Source of the DNA: Prorocentrum cordatum
Lineage: Eukaryota; Sar; Dinophyceae; Prorocentrales; Prorocentraceae
DNA: 64,000 nucleotides
Assembly (NCBI GenBank): GCA_963575745.1
Contig: CAUYUJ010017862.1
Coordinates: 100,903 to 164,902 of the forward strand
Reading direction: 5' to 3'
In this document: piece by piece, positions 41,490 to 53,264 of the stretch
How the letters are laid out: every line of letters begins with the position of its first letter
How positions within the stretch are numbered: the stretch's first letter is position 1
Notes under the pieces: generated by a model
Told to the model about the DNA's origin: nothing
Databases searched by the model: none
The model's input: the letters and a program-made list of their open reading frames with translations, nothing else
Program-made: the position numbers and the translations under genes

Positions 41490-42145
41490 CTCGGTCCCGA
41501 TATTCCTCCTCCTCCCCCTCTTCCTCTTCCTCCCCATCCTCTTCCTCCTCCTCCTCCTCCTCCTCCTCCCCCTCCTGCTTTTCCTTCTCTCCTTCTCTTA
41601 CTCCTGCTCTTCCTCCTGCTCCTCTCCTCTTCCTCCGCCTGCTCCTCCTCCTGCTTCTCCTGCTCATCCTCGTGCTGCTGCTGCTGCTCCTCCTCATCCT
41701 CCTCTCCCTCACCTCGTCCAGGAGCCTCGTCCTGGACCTCTCACGGAGTTCCCCCGGGAGTCCCCTGGAGGCTTCCTGAGGCCTGCGGAGGCCTCCGTGG
41801 GGCCTCCCCGTGGAGGTTTCTGGTTGCTCCCAGGAACACAGGGAGGGCCAAAGGCGTCCAAAGACCCCGGACCTCGAGACTCGACCCTCCTCGATATTGG
41901 GCCTCAAAGTCGACCCAGCCTCCTCCTGCTGCTTCTCCTCCTCCCTCTTCCTCCTCTTCCTCCTCATCCTCCTCCTCTCTTCTCCGCCTTCCCCTCCTCC
42001 TTCCTCCTCCCTCCTTCGCCTTATCATCCTACCCCTCCTCTTTCTGCTCCCCCTCCTCCTCCTTTTCCTGCCCCTCCCCTCCTCCTGCTCCTCCTCCTAC
42101 TCGTCGTCCTCCTCCGCCTCCTCCTCCTGCTCCTGCCCCTGCTCC
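41490..42145. repeat. CCT/CTC pyrimidine tracts
   Basis: Two tracts (41500-41720 and 41920-42145) are separated by 200 bp with tcccccggga and ggaggcctccg words. Frames are low-complexity. Confidence 0.9.
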
Positions 42146-42204
42146 TCCGGGGGTGCGTTTCGACCAGAACTTCGGGGCGGATCCAGCCGCGGCGCCCCAG
42201 GCCT

Positions 42205-42270
42205 GTGCGCCAGGCGCGCCACGTGCGCCAGGCACGCCAAGTGTGCCAGGTGCGCCAGGTGCGCTCTCTG
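42205..42270. repeat. 9-bp GTGCGCCAG minisatellite
   Basis: About seven copies of gcgccaggc/gtgccaggt. One frame reads APGAPRAPGTPSVPGAPG, collagen-like by repeat only. Confidence 0.75.
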
Positions 42271-42471
42271 CAGGGGCCTGTGCCTGGAGACCTGTTGGAA
42301 CCGCCAGGGCCACCCACCCCTGGAGGACCCCCCCTGCTTGGGCCCCCTGGCCCCCACAAGCCTGGCACAGCTGCCTGTGCGAGGGCCACCTGTGGGGCAG
42401 GGCCCTCCGCGAAACTGTTGTTGACAGATTAGGGCATTATGTTTTTCATGGTGGCGCCCAGAACGGCCTTC

Positions 42472-42680
42472 CATATACAGATTACCAACTAATCTATATA
42501 CAGGGGGACCCACTCATATACATATTGCCAATCAATCTGTAGATAGGGGGACCAGGGTCATATACAGATTGCCAACCAATCTGTAGATGGGGGGGTGCCA
42601 GGGTCATATACAGATTCCTTAATTTTGTGGATGGGGACCACTGTTGCCAACGAGTGCCCTTCATCTGTAGATGGAGCCTT
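42472..42680. repeat. 44-bp tandem repeat in which each unit is a hairpin
   Basis: Units start with CATATACA at 42472, 42515, 42559 and 42605. The best unit contains ACAGATTG, a short loop and CAATCTGT, then agatggggg. A fragment with catctgtagatgg lies at 42660. Confidence 0.85.
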
Positions 42681-42689
42681 TGGCCGCCA

Positions 42690-43520
42690 AGGGGGTAATG
42701 GAGGTGCGGGGGGCGGGGGGGGGGCAGGGGAGAAGGATAACGGAGGAGGGGGAGGCGACTGGAGGGAAGGTGGAGGAGGGGGGGAACACAGAAACTGAGG
42801 AGGCATATAAAAAACGCACAGGTGAATGAGAATAGCGAGCGGGGCGGGGAAGAGGTCGGGGAGGGGAGGGGAGGGAGGGATGAGGGGAGGATGGAGGGGA
42901 GGGATGGGAGGTATGAGGGCGGGGGGGGAGGGATGATGGAGGGGACGTAGGGATGAGGGGGGGAAGGGGGGATGAGGGGAGGAGGGAAGGATGGGGGAAG
43001 GAGGGATGGGTGGGGAGGGGTGAGGGAAGGAGGGATGGGGGGAGGTTGGGAGGGATGGGGGGATGCAGGATTGAGGGCTGAACGCGGGACGAGAGGAGGA
43101 GGAGGGGGGGAGGGAGGAGGGAGGGGAGGTAGGGGCGGCGAGGTACGAGAGGCCAGGGGGGAGGGGAGGGCAGGATGAGGGCAATGATGATGATGATGAT
43201 GATGGCGGTGGTGAGGATGAGGATGGGGAGGGAGATGAGATGAGGAGGCCGGGGGAGATGAGCACAAGGGATGAGGCAGAGGAGGGCGGATTCGGAGGGG
43301 TAGGAGGACGATGGAGACCTGAAACGGTGACGAGAGCGAGGACAGGGAGGAGGGGGCCATGGGCAGCAGCAGCGTCGGGAGGGATACAGAAGAACGGATA
43401 GGCGGAGGACGGGAGGAGGAGCAGAACGTGGGGAGGGCAAGCACGATGGAGGGTATGAAAGACAAGGGGAGGGGGATTGGAGGGGAAAGAGACTAGGGCA
43501 AGGGAGGGGATGGACGGGGG
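42690..43520. repeat. GGGGA/GGA purine-rich tract
   Basis: gggagggatgggggga-type words repeat irregularly for about 800 bp, with a GAT run at 43180-43205. The minus-strand Pro/Ser frames are repeat translation. Confidence 0.9.
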
Positions 43521-45175
43521 AGCGAGTAGTGCGCAGGATGATGTCCTGAAAGCGGGAGAGGAGCCTGATATCTTTACAAATCCCAGCTCTCATCCCGCAG
43601 AGAGCGGTCATATGCCCGAGCCAGATGCAGCACGCTGCGCGCGCCGACAAAAAGGCCTGGGCAGTGCAGACAGCGCGGAAGCGCCGCGCGCACGGTTCGC
43701 ACATCGTTACAATCTTCACGGGCAGTTGTCGGCCAACACTCTCGCTGAATCTGTTTTTGGCGGTGGGGGGTTTGTGGAAACTGTTGGAGACAGTTCATGC
43801 CAATCTGCTTTTCGTGTCGCCCCTTTCGGGGCACTCTTCGGCTACAGCCCCCGTGGGGCGCCCAAGGGCCCTACTCCGATCCGGGAGATCCGTGCGGACC
43901 TCCGACGGTTGATGTTTACGTAGCTTGTTTTTCTCCCTCCTTTCCGCGCCCAGTCCTCCTTCCTCCACTCTGTGTGCCTCAGGTGCCTCCCCCAGCTGGC
44001 GGGGGGAGCTGGGTGCCCGCCGCCGGCTTCCTCGGCTCCACGCACGGCTTCGCCGAGGAGGCGCTGGCGGGGTGAGAGGGGGGGGGGGGCAGGGGGAGTT
44101 GATGGAGGGCATGAGGAGGTGGAGCAGCAACAGGAGGAGGAGGGATGAGCGAGGAGAAGGAAACGGAGGAGGAGACAAGGGGGTGGCGGAAGGGGAAGGG
44201 AGATAGAGGGCGGGAGGGAAAACTAGGTGCGCGCGCGCCATATCTGTTGCCCTCTCCCGCCCATCCCTTCCCATTGCGCTGATTTGTTTAGGTTGACGGA
44301 GGGAAGACAGGGGAGAGGGGGACGGGTTGACGTCTAGGCAGGACGAAGAGGCATGGAGGGGGAACGGAGCGGAGGGTACGGGAGGGGAGCACAAGATGGG
44401 GAAAGAAACGGGGAAGGAGCCAAGTAGACGAGTTGTAGAGGGGGTTGGAGATGAGTGTGTGTGCGAAAAAATGTAGAATGGGTAGACTACTTGTAGAGTT
44501 GTAGGGAGGAAGGGGTGAAAGAGTCGAACTTCGGGAGAAGGTCTCGAGTCCCATGTGTAGAGTCTGTTCGCAAGACATTCATAAGAATCCATTAAGGTCT
44601 TACTGCGACTGTGGGCCATCAAATCGATCTCTCGGTGAGACATATCCCAGTTTACTTTGGATGTCCTGCGGCTTCCTGCGGAATTCGTCAAGCTTTTAGT
44701 AGGGTTGTCCAGGAATTCCTGAGGACCTGGTCAGGCATCCAGAGAAGATCGTCGGGAGAGTGGAAATCTCAAATACTATGTGGGGAGGTCCCTCATCTGA
44801 CGGAAAGCGGGCGTAGCGTCGCGATCCGTTACTCGGGAGAAATAACAGGGGGGTGGGGGGGGGCAGGCAAGGGGCGTCCCAGGTGACGGAAAGCGCGCGT
44901 AGCGTGCCATCCGTTGCTGGGAAGGCCCAGGTTTCATGGCCCATTTCCTTCGTACGTGTTCGAGTGAAGCGGTTCCCGGGCGGCTCCCATGGCCTGTTTT
45001 CTTTTTGACGTTTTCGGGTGAACCGGCTAGGAGGGCCCCAACAAGGTCCAAGAGGGCCCCAAAACAGCCTCAGAGGGCCCCAGGGCGATCCCAAGAGAGC
45101 TTCAAATAGAGTCTGGAGATGGCTCCAGAGGCCCTCACGAGGGCCCCCGATAGGGCCTCGGGAAGCTCCTCCCTC
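43521..45175. other. Non-coding DNA with a family A fragment and short duplications
   Basis: 43838-43925 matches the right arm of family A (gatccgggagatccgtgcgg, gttgatgtttacg). tgacggaaagcg followed by gcgtagcgt occurs at 44798 and 44884. 45020-45140 has CCAAGAGGGCCCC words like the 27-35 kb domain. No gene. Confidence 0.45.
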
Positions 45176-45179
45176 CCTC

Positions 45180-45405
45180 CTCCTCCTCGTCATCCCGCCT
45201 CCTCCTTTGCTTCTCCTCCCTATTCCTCAGACCCCGTTCGTCGTCGAGGAGGAGGGGGAGGAGCGAGGAGGAAAAGGGAGGAGGAGGAGGAGGAGGAGGA
45301 GGAGGAGGAGGAGGAGGAGGAGGGGGAGGAGGGGGAGGAGGAGGAGGACAAGGAGGAGGAGGAGGAGGAGGAGGAGGAGGAGAAGGAGGAGGAAGATGAA
45401 TGATT
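45180..45405. repeat. CCT then GGA microsatellites
   Basis: Short CCT stretch at 45170-45230, then GGA to 45400. Confidence 0.93.
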
Positions 45406-45695
45406 GTCCTTTGAGGTTTTCCAGCCTCCAGGTATGGCGGGATGCTTTCCTGCAGCTGCGCCTCCCCGAGAACGCTGCGGGAGGACTCGGATCGTCCCGA
45501 ACGGCCGCCGGTGACCCGAGTTGTGACCCGACTTGGGGGGCGCGTGCTGGGGGGGCGATGAGTGGGGGGGCAGCGAGGGCTGCAGAAGGGGGCCTTTCAG
45601 GTGCTCTTGAGGTCCCCAGAAGGGCCCTGAGGGTCCGAAGAGGTCACCTTTCTCCCCTGATGGGCCTGTTTTCCACCATCACCACCATCAGTTGG
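45406..45695. other. Non-coding DNA resembling 9230-9330
   Basis: ttttccagcctccaggtatg and ctgcagctgcgcctccccga resemble sequence at 9260-9300. gggcctgttttccaccatcaccaccat near 45661 also recalls 15677-15700. These are dispersed-repeat fragments without a gene. Confidence 0.4.
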
Positions 45696-45699
45696 ATGG

Positions 45700-45832
45700 G
45701 GGGGAGGAGGAGGAAGGAGGAGGAGGAGGAGGAGGAGGGAGGAGGAAGAGGGAGGAGGAGGAGAGTGGAGGAGGAGGAGGAGGAGGAGGAGGAGGAGGAG
45801 GCGGAGGAGGAGGAGGAGGAGGAGGGAAAGGC
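45700..45832. repeat. (GGA)n microsatellite
   Basis: About 130 bp of GGA upstream of element 3. Confidence 0.95.
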
Positions 45833-46109
45833 ATTTGGCTGAGGAGGGCGCCCCTTGGGTGTAGGGGGTACCCTGTCCGGCCTGCCTCACGCGTGGCCCC
45901 CGCCGCGGGCCCGCGCGCCATCGGCTGCCGTGGGCGCCAGCGCCCGCCGCCGCCGCCCGACGAGGCGCTCGCGCAGTCGCGGGCCAGGTTGGCATAGGCG
46001 ACAGCGCCGTGCCCGCCACGCAGCCAGGCTCCTGCTCAGTGCTATTCAGGCCCGAGATCTCCTCTCGAGCCACCACAGTGCTCAGCAGCCACGGCGTACC
46101 TCGTCAGAG

Positions 46110-47741
46110 ATGTCAGGAAAAAAGCCAGGGTGGACATGCGGGCAGTGCCACACACACGTAGATGGGCGGCTATGGGAATGCTCATCGTGTGGATGTCAGT
46201 TTGCGGATCGAGCTCGACGCAGTCGCCAGCCAAGCCGCCATCGCCAGCAGTCCCAAGCTCGAGCCCCAGAACGAGAATACAGCAGGCCACGACAGCCCTG
46301 GGTATCGGTTCAGCCCAAGGCAAGGCCGAACGATCGAGATCGCAGGGACAGGGATCGCAGGGACAGGATCGCGACCGAGAGCCCAAGCAGGACAAAGAGG
46401 CCCACGAGATGCACAAAACTCTAAGCAAGTACCTCGACAGAATCGTCCCAGCCACACAGGCCTATGCAGAAGCACACCCTCAGTGGTTAGAGTGGAAGAA
46501 GCCAGAGGACACACGGCATTTCCGTGCATATCGCGATCGTCTACACAGCCGCATGCAGGCACTTGGCAAAATGGGAGTCTCAGCTGTCCGCGCCAGAAAG
46601 CCAGACGACGAAGTCAAAGAGGAGTTAGCCATGTTGAAATACGCGGCCAATCAGCTCAAAACGCTCAATGATCAACGACAGGAAGCAGTGGAACGTCTAG
46701 CCACAGCGAAAGAAATGTTGCACAATACATATGCGAGGATCAATTTGCTGGAGACACAGGCCGAAGAGCTAGCTGCGAGACGAAGCCGACGATCTCAACC
46801 AGGCTCTCACGGAGATCGATGGCAAGATCGCGAACGAGATGGGAGATTTGATCGAGCAGGCGCCCATGCACACGGAGGAGGGAGGCGGAACAGCCTCGGA
46901 GGCAGCCAGAATTCCGCCGTCAGCGCCCCCATCGGGTCCGCCTCCGAGAGCGCCGCAGCAGCAGCATGGTGCAGAAGCCAGCATCTATATGCAGGAGAAC
47001 AAGGCCCTACGATAGGCAAATGCTCAGATGCACGCAGTCCAGGCTCAGATGCAGCAGCAGATGCAACATATGAGTGAATTCATGAGCGCCTATCTCCCAC
47101 AGGGAATGTCAGCGCCTGTTGGACCGTGTCCTACCCCAGGGACGCCAGCAGTGGGGTTTCCCCAAACGCCCCCACAGCACGGGGGCGCGCAGCAGCAGCA
47201 GTCAGCTCACGCTCTCCCACCAGGATCGAGCACGGGCTTCACGGATGCAGAACTAGGGGCGGTGCTGGCCAGGCTGCGCCAGAACGTCGGACGCGCTCCT
47301 GTCTTTCAGCAAGGAGGAAGTGGGCCCCAGTACCAGGTGATGATGCTGAGACCAGCGGGGGCTCAGCCCGAGATGCCGACGACGAGAGCTGCAGCCAAAG
47401 CAGTACCTCCGCCAACAGCACCACCAGCAGTACCGACAGTGCCGCAGCAGGCGTCGGCAGCAGCCATCCCAGTTCCGGAAGAGAGTCATGAAGCAGCCAG
47501 TCAAGAGGACAATACTTTTCCAGGGCCGACACAGGTGCGGGGTCAGCCAGAGACGCCCTGGGAGGATCCAGCTTCCTTCGCGCCGACCCAGGTCGCAGGA
47601 GGTCACTCGCAGGAGTCGCCACTTCTTCAGGGAGCTCAGTCTTCGCTCGACCCCAAGACAGGCCAGATGAAAGTTCAGCTGGTCGAGCACAAGGCAAAGA
47701 CAGCCCCCGAAGCATTCGAGCAGCCGCCTCACAAGTATTAG
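46110..47741 (+). pseudogene. LINE element 3 ORF1 (RanBP2-type zinc finger, helical, Gln/Pro-rich)
   Basis: ATG at 46110 gives MSGKKPGWTCGQC. W8, C10, C13, C24 and C27 fit the W-x-C-x2-C-x10-C-x2-C RanBP2 finger, an RNA or ubiquitin binding module. A basic Arg/Asp stretch follows. The frame changes near 46340-46400, where a helical region (AMLKYAANQLKTLNDQRQEA, RINLLETQAEELA) continues. It changes again near 46790, then MQQQMQHMSEFM and a Pro/Gln-rich tail run to TAG at 47739. One further stop lies at 47013-47015. The likely role is RNA binding in the retrotransposition particle, as for LINE ORF1 proteins. Broken here. Confidence 0.7.
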
Positions 47742-47764
47742 ATGACAGATGCAGGCCACGACGA

Positions 47765-49150
47765 ATGCTAGTCAAATTTGGAGAAGTTGAAGTTCACGAG
47801 TACTACCCGCGGGAGTGCTCATGCGCGACGGCAAGCATGCCGGCGCCAGCTCGTTCAGCGCCCACAGCGCGCTCATCCTGCTCGCCGTCGCGCACGGTGT
47901 CCACAGCTTCCTCACCTGAAGGCGCTTTCTCTCACGCCTGCCCGCAGCCCGAAGCATCGGGCATCGCTGCGCTGTCAGTCGTAGACGCATGTGCAACGAC
48001 AGCGAGCCAAAATAATTCATTTACCGTGACAGCACCAGCCTTCGCTGATCACCAGACAGCCCTGGGTCCTGGGGGCCCCTCGCTGCCCGAATTTTCTTCC
48101 CTGCAGCTCGTGCAAGTCATCTCCGGGCAGGAGGCGAGTGGTCTGTCCGCCTCGTGTCTCACCCTCCCGTCCCCTCGCAGCTCTGCTGGAATAAGTGATG
48201 CTGCGGCCAGGGCGGGCCGCTTTGTGGCTAGAACCCTATCGGGACTAGCTCGCCCCTGGGCCATCGTTGCCATAGTCTGGGGCACTGACCATGCCTTAGA
48301 CGACTGGCTAGGGCATTGCATAGAATGGGTAGCTGAGCAGATCAGGACCAGTGACACTGCACGTCACTTGGGCCTCACTGTCGGGCAGAGATACGATTCG
48401 GCAAGAGAGATATGCCAGGAGGCTTGGTGCCTCGCAGGACCGGAGCGTCGTCAATGCATACGCAGGCTTGCACGGCTGAAAGTTTATGACTCAGATGCTT
48501 GCCGCGCAGAGTTCGAGTTTGCCTGGGGCGCTGTCGCGCGTCAGTCAGGCAGAATGCGCAGGGAGGCGGGCATCCCCACTCCTTTTCCCAGGCAGTGGTA
48601 CAATGATGCGGCCAGAGGGGCCCATCGTTTCTGGGAATCCTTTTTGCACGTCACAGACCCAGAGCCGAGTAATTTCTCACGACCGTCCGCGGGGCGCGCT
48701 CGCAGAGACGGCTGGATGCCTGCACGTCTGGCACCGCCGCACATGGATCCAGTGCCAGACCCTGGCTCGAGTCCCCAGTGCGATGGAGACATCATCGATC
48801 AGGGTCTAGTGCAAGACATCGCGAGCAGCGATTCGGACACTAATCTTATGCAAATTTCAACTCGTGCTTCTTCAGCCCCTGCTGTTGGCGCGCGCGGAAG
48901 CAAGAGCAGCAGCCAAGAGTCTCTCTTGACGCAGGCAGCCCGCTCAGCTTCCCATTTTCCCTTGCGCACGCCTATGACTGATGCTGTCAGCGCAACCCAC
49001 GCGGGATGTGTTGGCAGCCCTTCTTCTGCGAAGGTCTTGGATTTATACCATCTCCTGGGCTTCGAGATGACGCAAGACAGCAACGCAGTTTCGGATGGAG
49101 CAGAGCGCGAACCCAGCGCCTGCAATTCGAGCGCCTATAGGGCCCCCCCC
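47765..49150 (+). pseudogene. LINE element 3 N-terminal polyprotein region, function unknown
   Basis: An open frame without a recognised domain. The N-terminal third is Ser/Ala/Pro-rich. A denser segment (about 48230-48660) has WAIVAIVWGTDHALDDWLGH and PERRQCIRRLARLKVYDSDA, rich in Trp, Arg and Cys. It reaches the poly-C run at about 49142-49164, where similarity moves to another frame carrying RNase H. It probably belongs to the second ORF of the element. Confidence 0.55.
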
Positions 49151-49164
49151 CCCCCCCCCCCCCC

Positions 49165-50066
49165 TCGATTCGGACCCCAAACCCAGGGCCCCCCCTCTCG
49201 CGTTGGCCACTCCAAGGGGGGAGGTCGAAGCGCCAGGGGGCTCCGCGAGCGGAGTGCCTCTCTCTCGAGGCGCTCCACCTCTCGGTTCCCATGCCGCTCC
49301 AGCATGTGTGAGCCATTCGGAGAAGAAGCATGACCGCTCCAGTGCTTGTCATCTCTCGTCCAGTCTCTACTGGGAGCTTGGGCTTCTTTCTCCCGCTTGG
49401 ACGCCGCGCCGACCGTCGCCGAGAGTTCACTGGCGCGTCGACGACATCCCCGCATTGGAGGAGCCAGCGCGGCATGCTATTGAACAGTGCCCTCCAAGGT
49501 TAGCGGACTGGACGGAACTACACTATTACGCAGACGCGTCTCTCGACAGCTCTGACCCCGAATCGGCAAGTTGGTCCGTTGCCTTTGTTCCGAGAGACAG
49601 GGGCGGTCACTCCAACGGGGGGTTTCTTCGTAGCAGATGGGGCCTTTCGTGCGACATGCCCCTTCCCCCGAAAACAGACAGCACAGACGTAGAACTGTTG
49701 GGGATCGCTTGGGCCCTGCTGGCCTCCATGGGACATCAAGGGGGCCTTCCGATTTACATATGGTCGGACAGTCTCAACGCCGTTGATTTTCTGAATGGAC
49801 GTTCGAACAGCAAGGCTGAGCGACACATTGCGCGTGTCACGTACGTTCTGTTGCAGCGCGTGCGCGCGCGTGGAAGTGCACATCGCGCATGTGCATGGGC
49901 GTGACGTGCATCCGTGGAACACACTTGTCGATAATGCTGCCCGGGCCACGATGCGTGAGGCACTACCAACCAGTGCTCTTCCTGAGTCCCTGATTCTCTC
50001 ATTAGGCTACGACAGACGTCGTGAGTGGGAGTGGCTCTTGAACGCATCGCAGGAAGACACCTGCGC
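49165..50066 (+). pseudogene. LINE element 3 RNase H-like domain
   Basis: LHYYADAS (Asp near 49536), STDVELLGIAWALL (Glu near 49690), IYIWSDSLNAVDFL (Asp near 49767) and HGRDVHPWNTLVDNAARATM (Asp near 49930) supply all four RNase H acidic positions. The last block is in a different frame: an indel near 49860-49880 breaks the domain. It would degrade the RNA of RNA:DNA hybrids. In most LINEs with RNase H it follows the RT; here it precedes both endonuclease and RT. The domain ends at another poly-C run (50069-50082). Confidence 0.8.
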
Positions 50067-50082
50067 CCCCCCCCCCCCCCGT

Positions 50083-50900
50083 GGTTACCTCCACTCGGGA
50101 GGGCCACCAGGTTTTGGCTTTTCAGGGGGCGCAACCGGGCACGGCAGGACGCGTCGAAGATATAGTGCATCCTGCTAGAAGTAGGGTGGTTCAGCAGTCC
50201 ATCACCCTCACGGTTGCGCAGTATAATATTAGATCTCTCTCCCAACCCAGGAAGCGCTCCTCCCAGGCCCTAGTTCAAGGGGCGCGGTCTCACATGACCA
50301 GATGCCAATTTCAGCTTCGGAAGATTTTGATTGTAGGAGTTCAAGAGGCAATGACACCACAAGGAGTACGCAGGAAGGGGGATTATCATGCCATTGCATC
50401 AGGACACGTTGCGCACACTGCAGGGGTGGAGCCATGGCTAAACCTGCAGCAACCCTACGGGCATTGTAGGGGGAAACCTCTACACTTCATGCCACGTCAC
50501 GCTTTTGTCTTGTATGTTGCACCCCGCATGTTGGTAGTCAGAGCGAGGCTCCAGGCCTCGAGTTGATTATCTGTGTCGCACATGCCATGCATACGGGACA
50601 CGAGGCTGCAGAAAGAGCCCAGTTCTGGGAAACCCTTGATGAGCAGATGTCGAAATGGAGAGTTCAGCTCTTGCTCATAGATGCCAACGCACGCATAGGG
50701 GCCACCCCCGCAAGTCAAGTGGGACAGGCAGGCATTGTCCAGGAAGAGGATCCTCAAGGGGAACCCGAGCAGGACAGCCAGATGATTATACTTTTGTCAG
50801 CACGCAGGGGACTAGGCATAGGATTGACTACATATGTGCAGCACCGTGGCTTGCGCCCATTGCCTCAGAGGTAGGAGCGTGGAAAGATTTGGACAACTTT
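50083..50900 (+). pseudogene. LINE element 3 apurinic-type (EEP) endonuclease
   Basis: ITLTVAQYNIRSLS (Asn), ILIVGVQEAMTPQG (Glu), QLLLIDANARIG (Asp/Asn) and RHRIDYICAAPW (Asp) are in the order of the exonuclease-endonuclease-phosphatase fold that nicks target DNA for LINE integration. The domain is spread over three frames (changes near 50560 and 50770). The usual terminal Ser-Asp-His is not evident (KQRDRIPVL is in that position), so activity is doubtful even apart from the frameshifts. Confidence 0.8.
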
Positions 50901-53229
50901 TCTAAGCAAAGGGATCGCATACCCGTTCTCAACACATTTCAGTACACGCACACCTCGGACAAGAAGACCAGTGCGGGATGTAGGCTCGACTCCTCCCTGC
51001 TCGGAGACCCCCAGCAGGTCGCCCTTTTTCAGGACAAGCTCAAGACGGTCCGCCTGCGGCCATGGGAGGTCCCCGCCTCGGAGCACATGTCGCAAGCTGT
51101 GCAGCAAGTAAACCCGATCGCCTCCCAGTGCTTGGTACGCAAGGGCAGCCGACCGAGACAACCCTTCATTTCTGAAGAAAGTCATCAGCTTGTCATTGCA
51201 CGACGTGGCGCTATCAGGGTCCTTCGTAAAACTGCCACCCCCTCCCGTCTTCCCAAGGGGGTTCAGGCTAGCGCTATTTTGAGAGGAATTTTGCTGGTAG
51301 GTGGGTCGCGGGGGACATTGCCAAGGGCCACCAGGAGCTCACTGCGTGTCAGTGGGAAGGACATTATCAGCAGGTCGCAGCGTGGGCCAAGCAGTTGCTT
51401 GCAGGAAGCAGTCGCCCAGCTGAGTTTCAGATTGTCCCCCGCAGTTTCGTCCTAGTCTCCAAGTGCTCCCTTGCGCGCGGCCTTGAGAACGACAGAACCC
51501 AATTTCTCGAAAACACCGCTAAGGAAGCCGGGATCTCAGCTGATGCGCACATGTCTAGGGAGCAATGGGCGCAATACAGGACCTTACTGCGATTCGGGGG
51601 CGAATCTCTCACAGCAAAGGAGATAGTTGCTCGCTTCAACGGCAGCGGGGAATCTTCTAGTCCAGTCAGTCGTCTTTCCCCGCCTCTCTGTGCGCCTGCC
51701 CCCTTTGTTGCTGACGACGACGCGCTGCCGCCGACGCTGCTGCCGCACGACGACGGAAGGACTGGAGGCGCCCCAGTCTCGAGCGATGATGAGAAGGGCT
51801 CTGGTCGGGATGACTGGCTGCGCACGCGTGGTTGCACGATTCCCACCACCCCATTTTTCCCCCAGAGCTCACCAGCTTCAGTGAGTGGGACTGGGCCGCC
51901 TCCCCTACCTGCAGGTGACTTGGAGCCGACCCGTCCATCTCGCTCTTCCCATTGTGTGCCTACTCATCTCGACATTCGCTTCCTCATGCGCCGTGCGTCA
52001 CTCAACACTGCTGCAGGGCCAGATGGGCTGCGGGATGCTCTCAGCAAGGTGGCGCCACAGGAGATGACTCGCATTTTTCTTCCCCTGCTTTGTAAAGTTG
52101 CGCTCACAGGAAAGGAGCCCTTAGGTTTCAAAGACGGCAGGGTTGCGCGGTTTTACAAAAGGAGCCAAGTACGTTGTTTCTCGCCAAGAACCAGAGAAAC
52201 ATTTTAAAAGCAAGCACGCTTGGCAAGCTTTATCATCGGTTCATCCGTGCGCGGGCTCTCGGCATCCTCCAGAGTGCTCTCCTTCTGGAACAGCAAGGCG
52301 GCCTCCCTGGTCGCTCGTGTGAGACATCCTCGCACATGGTGCGTCTGCATTGGTCGGCTGCTGAGATTGTCAAGGCGAGTAGTTCGGCGATTGTCCTCGA
52401 TTTGTCCGATGGTTTCTATTCTGTCATTCGGCAGTTTGCTCTCTCGCTTCCCAAGGATCAGGACGACATAGCGCATGTACTGCAGGAGTGCGATATTCCA
52501 GAAGTCTTGGGAAATGCGTTTTTGCTCCAACTGGAACACGAGGTTCCTGTTTTCGAGGAGTTTCTCGAGCCCTCTCACTTGCTTGAACCTCTCCAGGAGA
52601 GTCAAACTGGAGCCTTCTGGAAAACTGAGGGAAGCCCTCACTACATTCGGCCGCGAACGGGCTCACGACCAGGCACCATCTGACTATGATGCAGGAGGAT
52701 TTGGCATGGGCCCCCCCCCCGTCGCCCCCTCGGCTCGCCTTCCTCGAAGACAGCGAGCGGATCAGGCCCACCCCCTTCGTCGACGACATGCATATCGTCA
52801 ACGCCACCCAAAGATCCGATAGGATTATGCCGGTCACTCAGAGAACCCCTGACATACTTTACGAGGCGGTCTGCAGAGTTGGCACGAGGCTTAATCCTGA
52901 CAAAACCGTCGTCATGTTTCGGTTTCGGCACAAAGGGTCTCGGGCTCAGACTGTCTTGCTGCATGCCGAAGGTGGGCCAGCCATCACCTCTCCCAAGTGG
53001 GGCATACGGGCGCGGGTCGTGTCCACCCATAAGGTCTTAGGGGTCAGAGTTTCCCAGGGCGGCCCCATGGCCCCTGAGCTGACAGCCAGGATCGTTGCGG
53101 CGCGACAAGCCCTGAGGCCTGTCAAGGCCACCATCAGCCCCCGCGCTGCTCTCTCGGTTCGGGCCACAACTATTTTGTCCGAGGCGCTCGCTTCCACCGT
53201 CCTTTTTTTTTTTTTTTTTTTTTTTTTTT

Positions 53230-53264
<35 letters not shown>

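Noticed and set aside
42205-42270. Collagen-like protein segment
   Set aside because: It is a 9-bp minisatellite whose GAPGAP reading is accidental; no flanking gene structure.
42661-43719. 352-codon Pro/Ser-rich minus frame
   Set aside because: It spans the GGGGA tract and has no non-repetitive domain.
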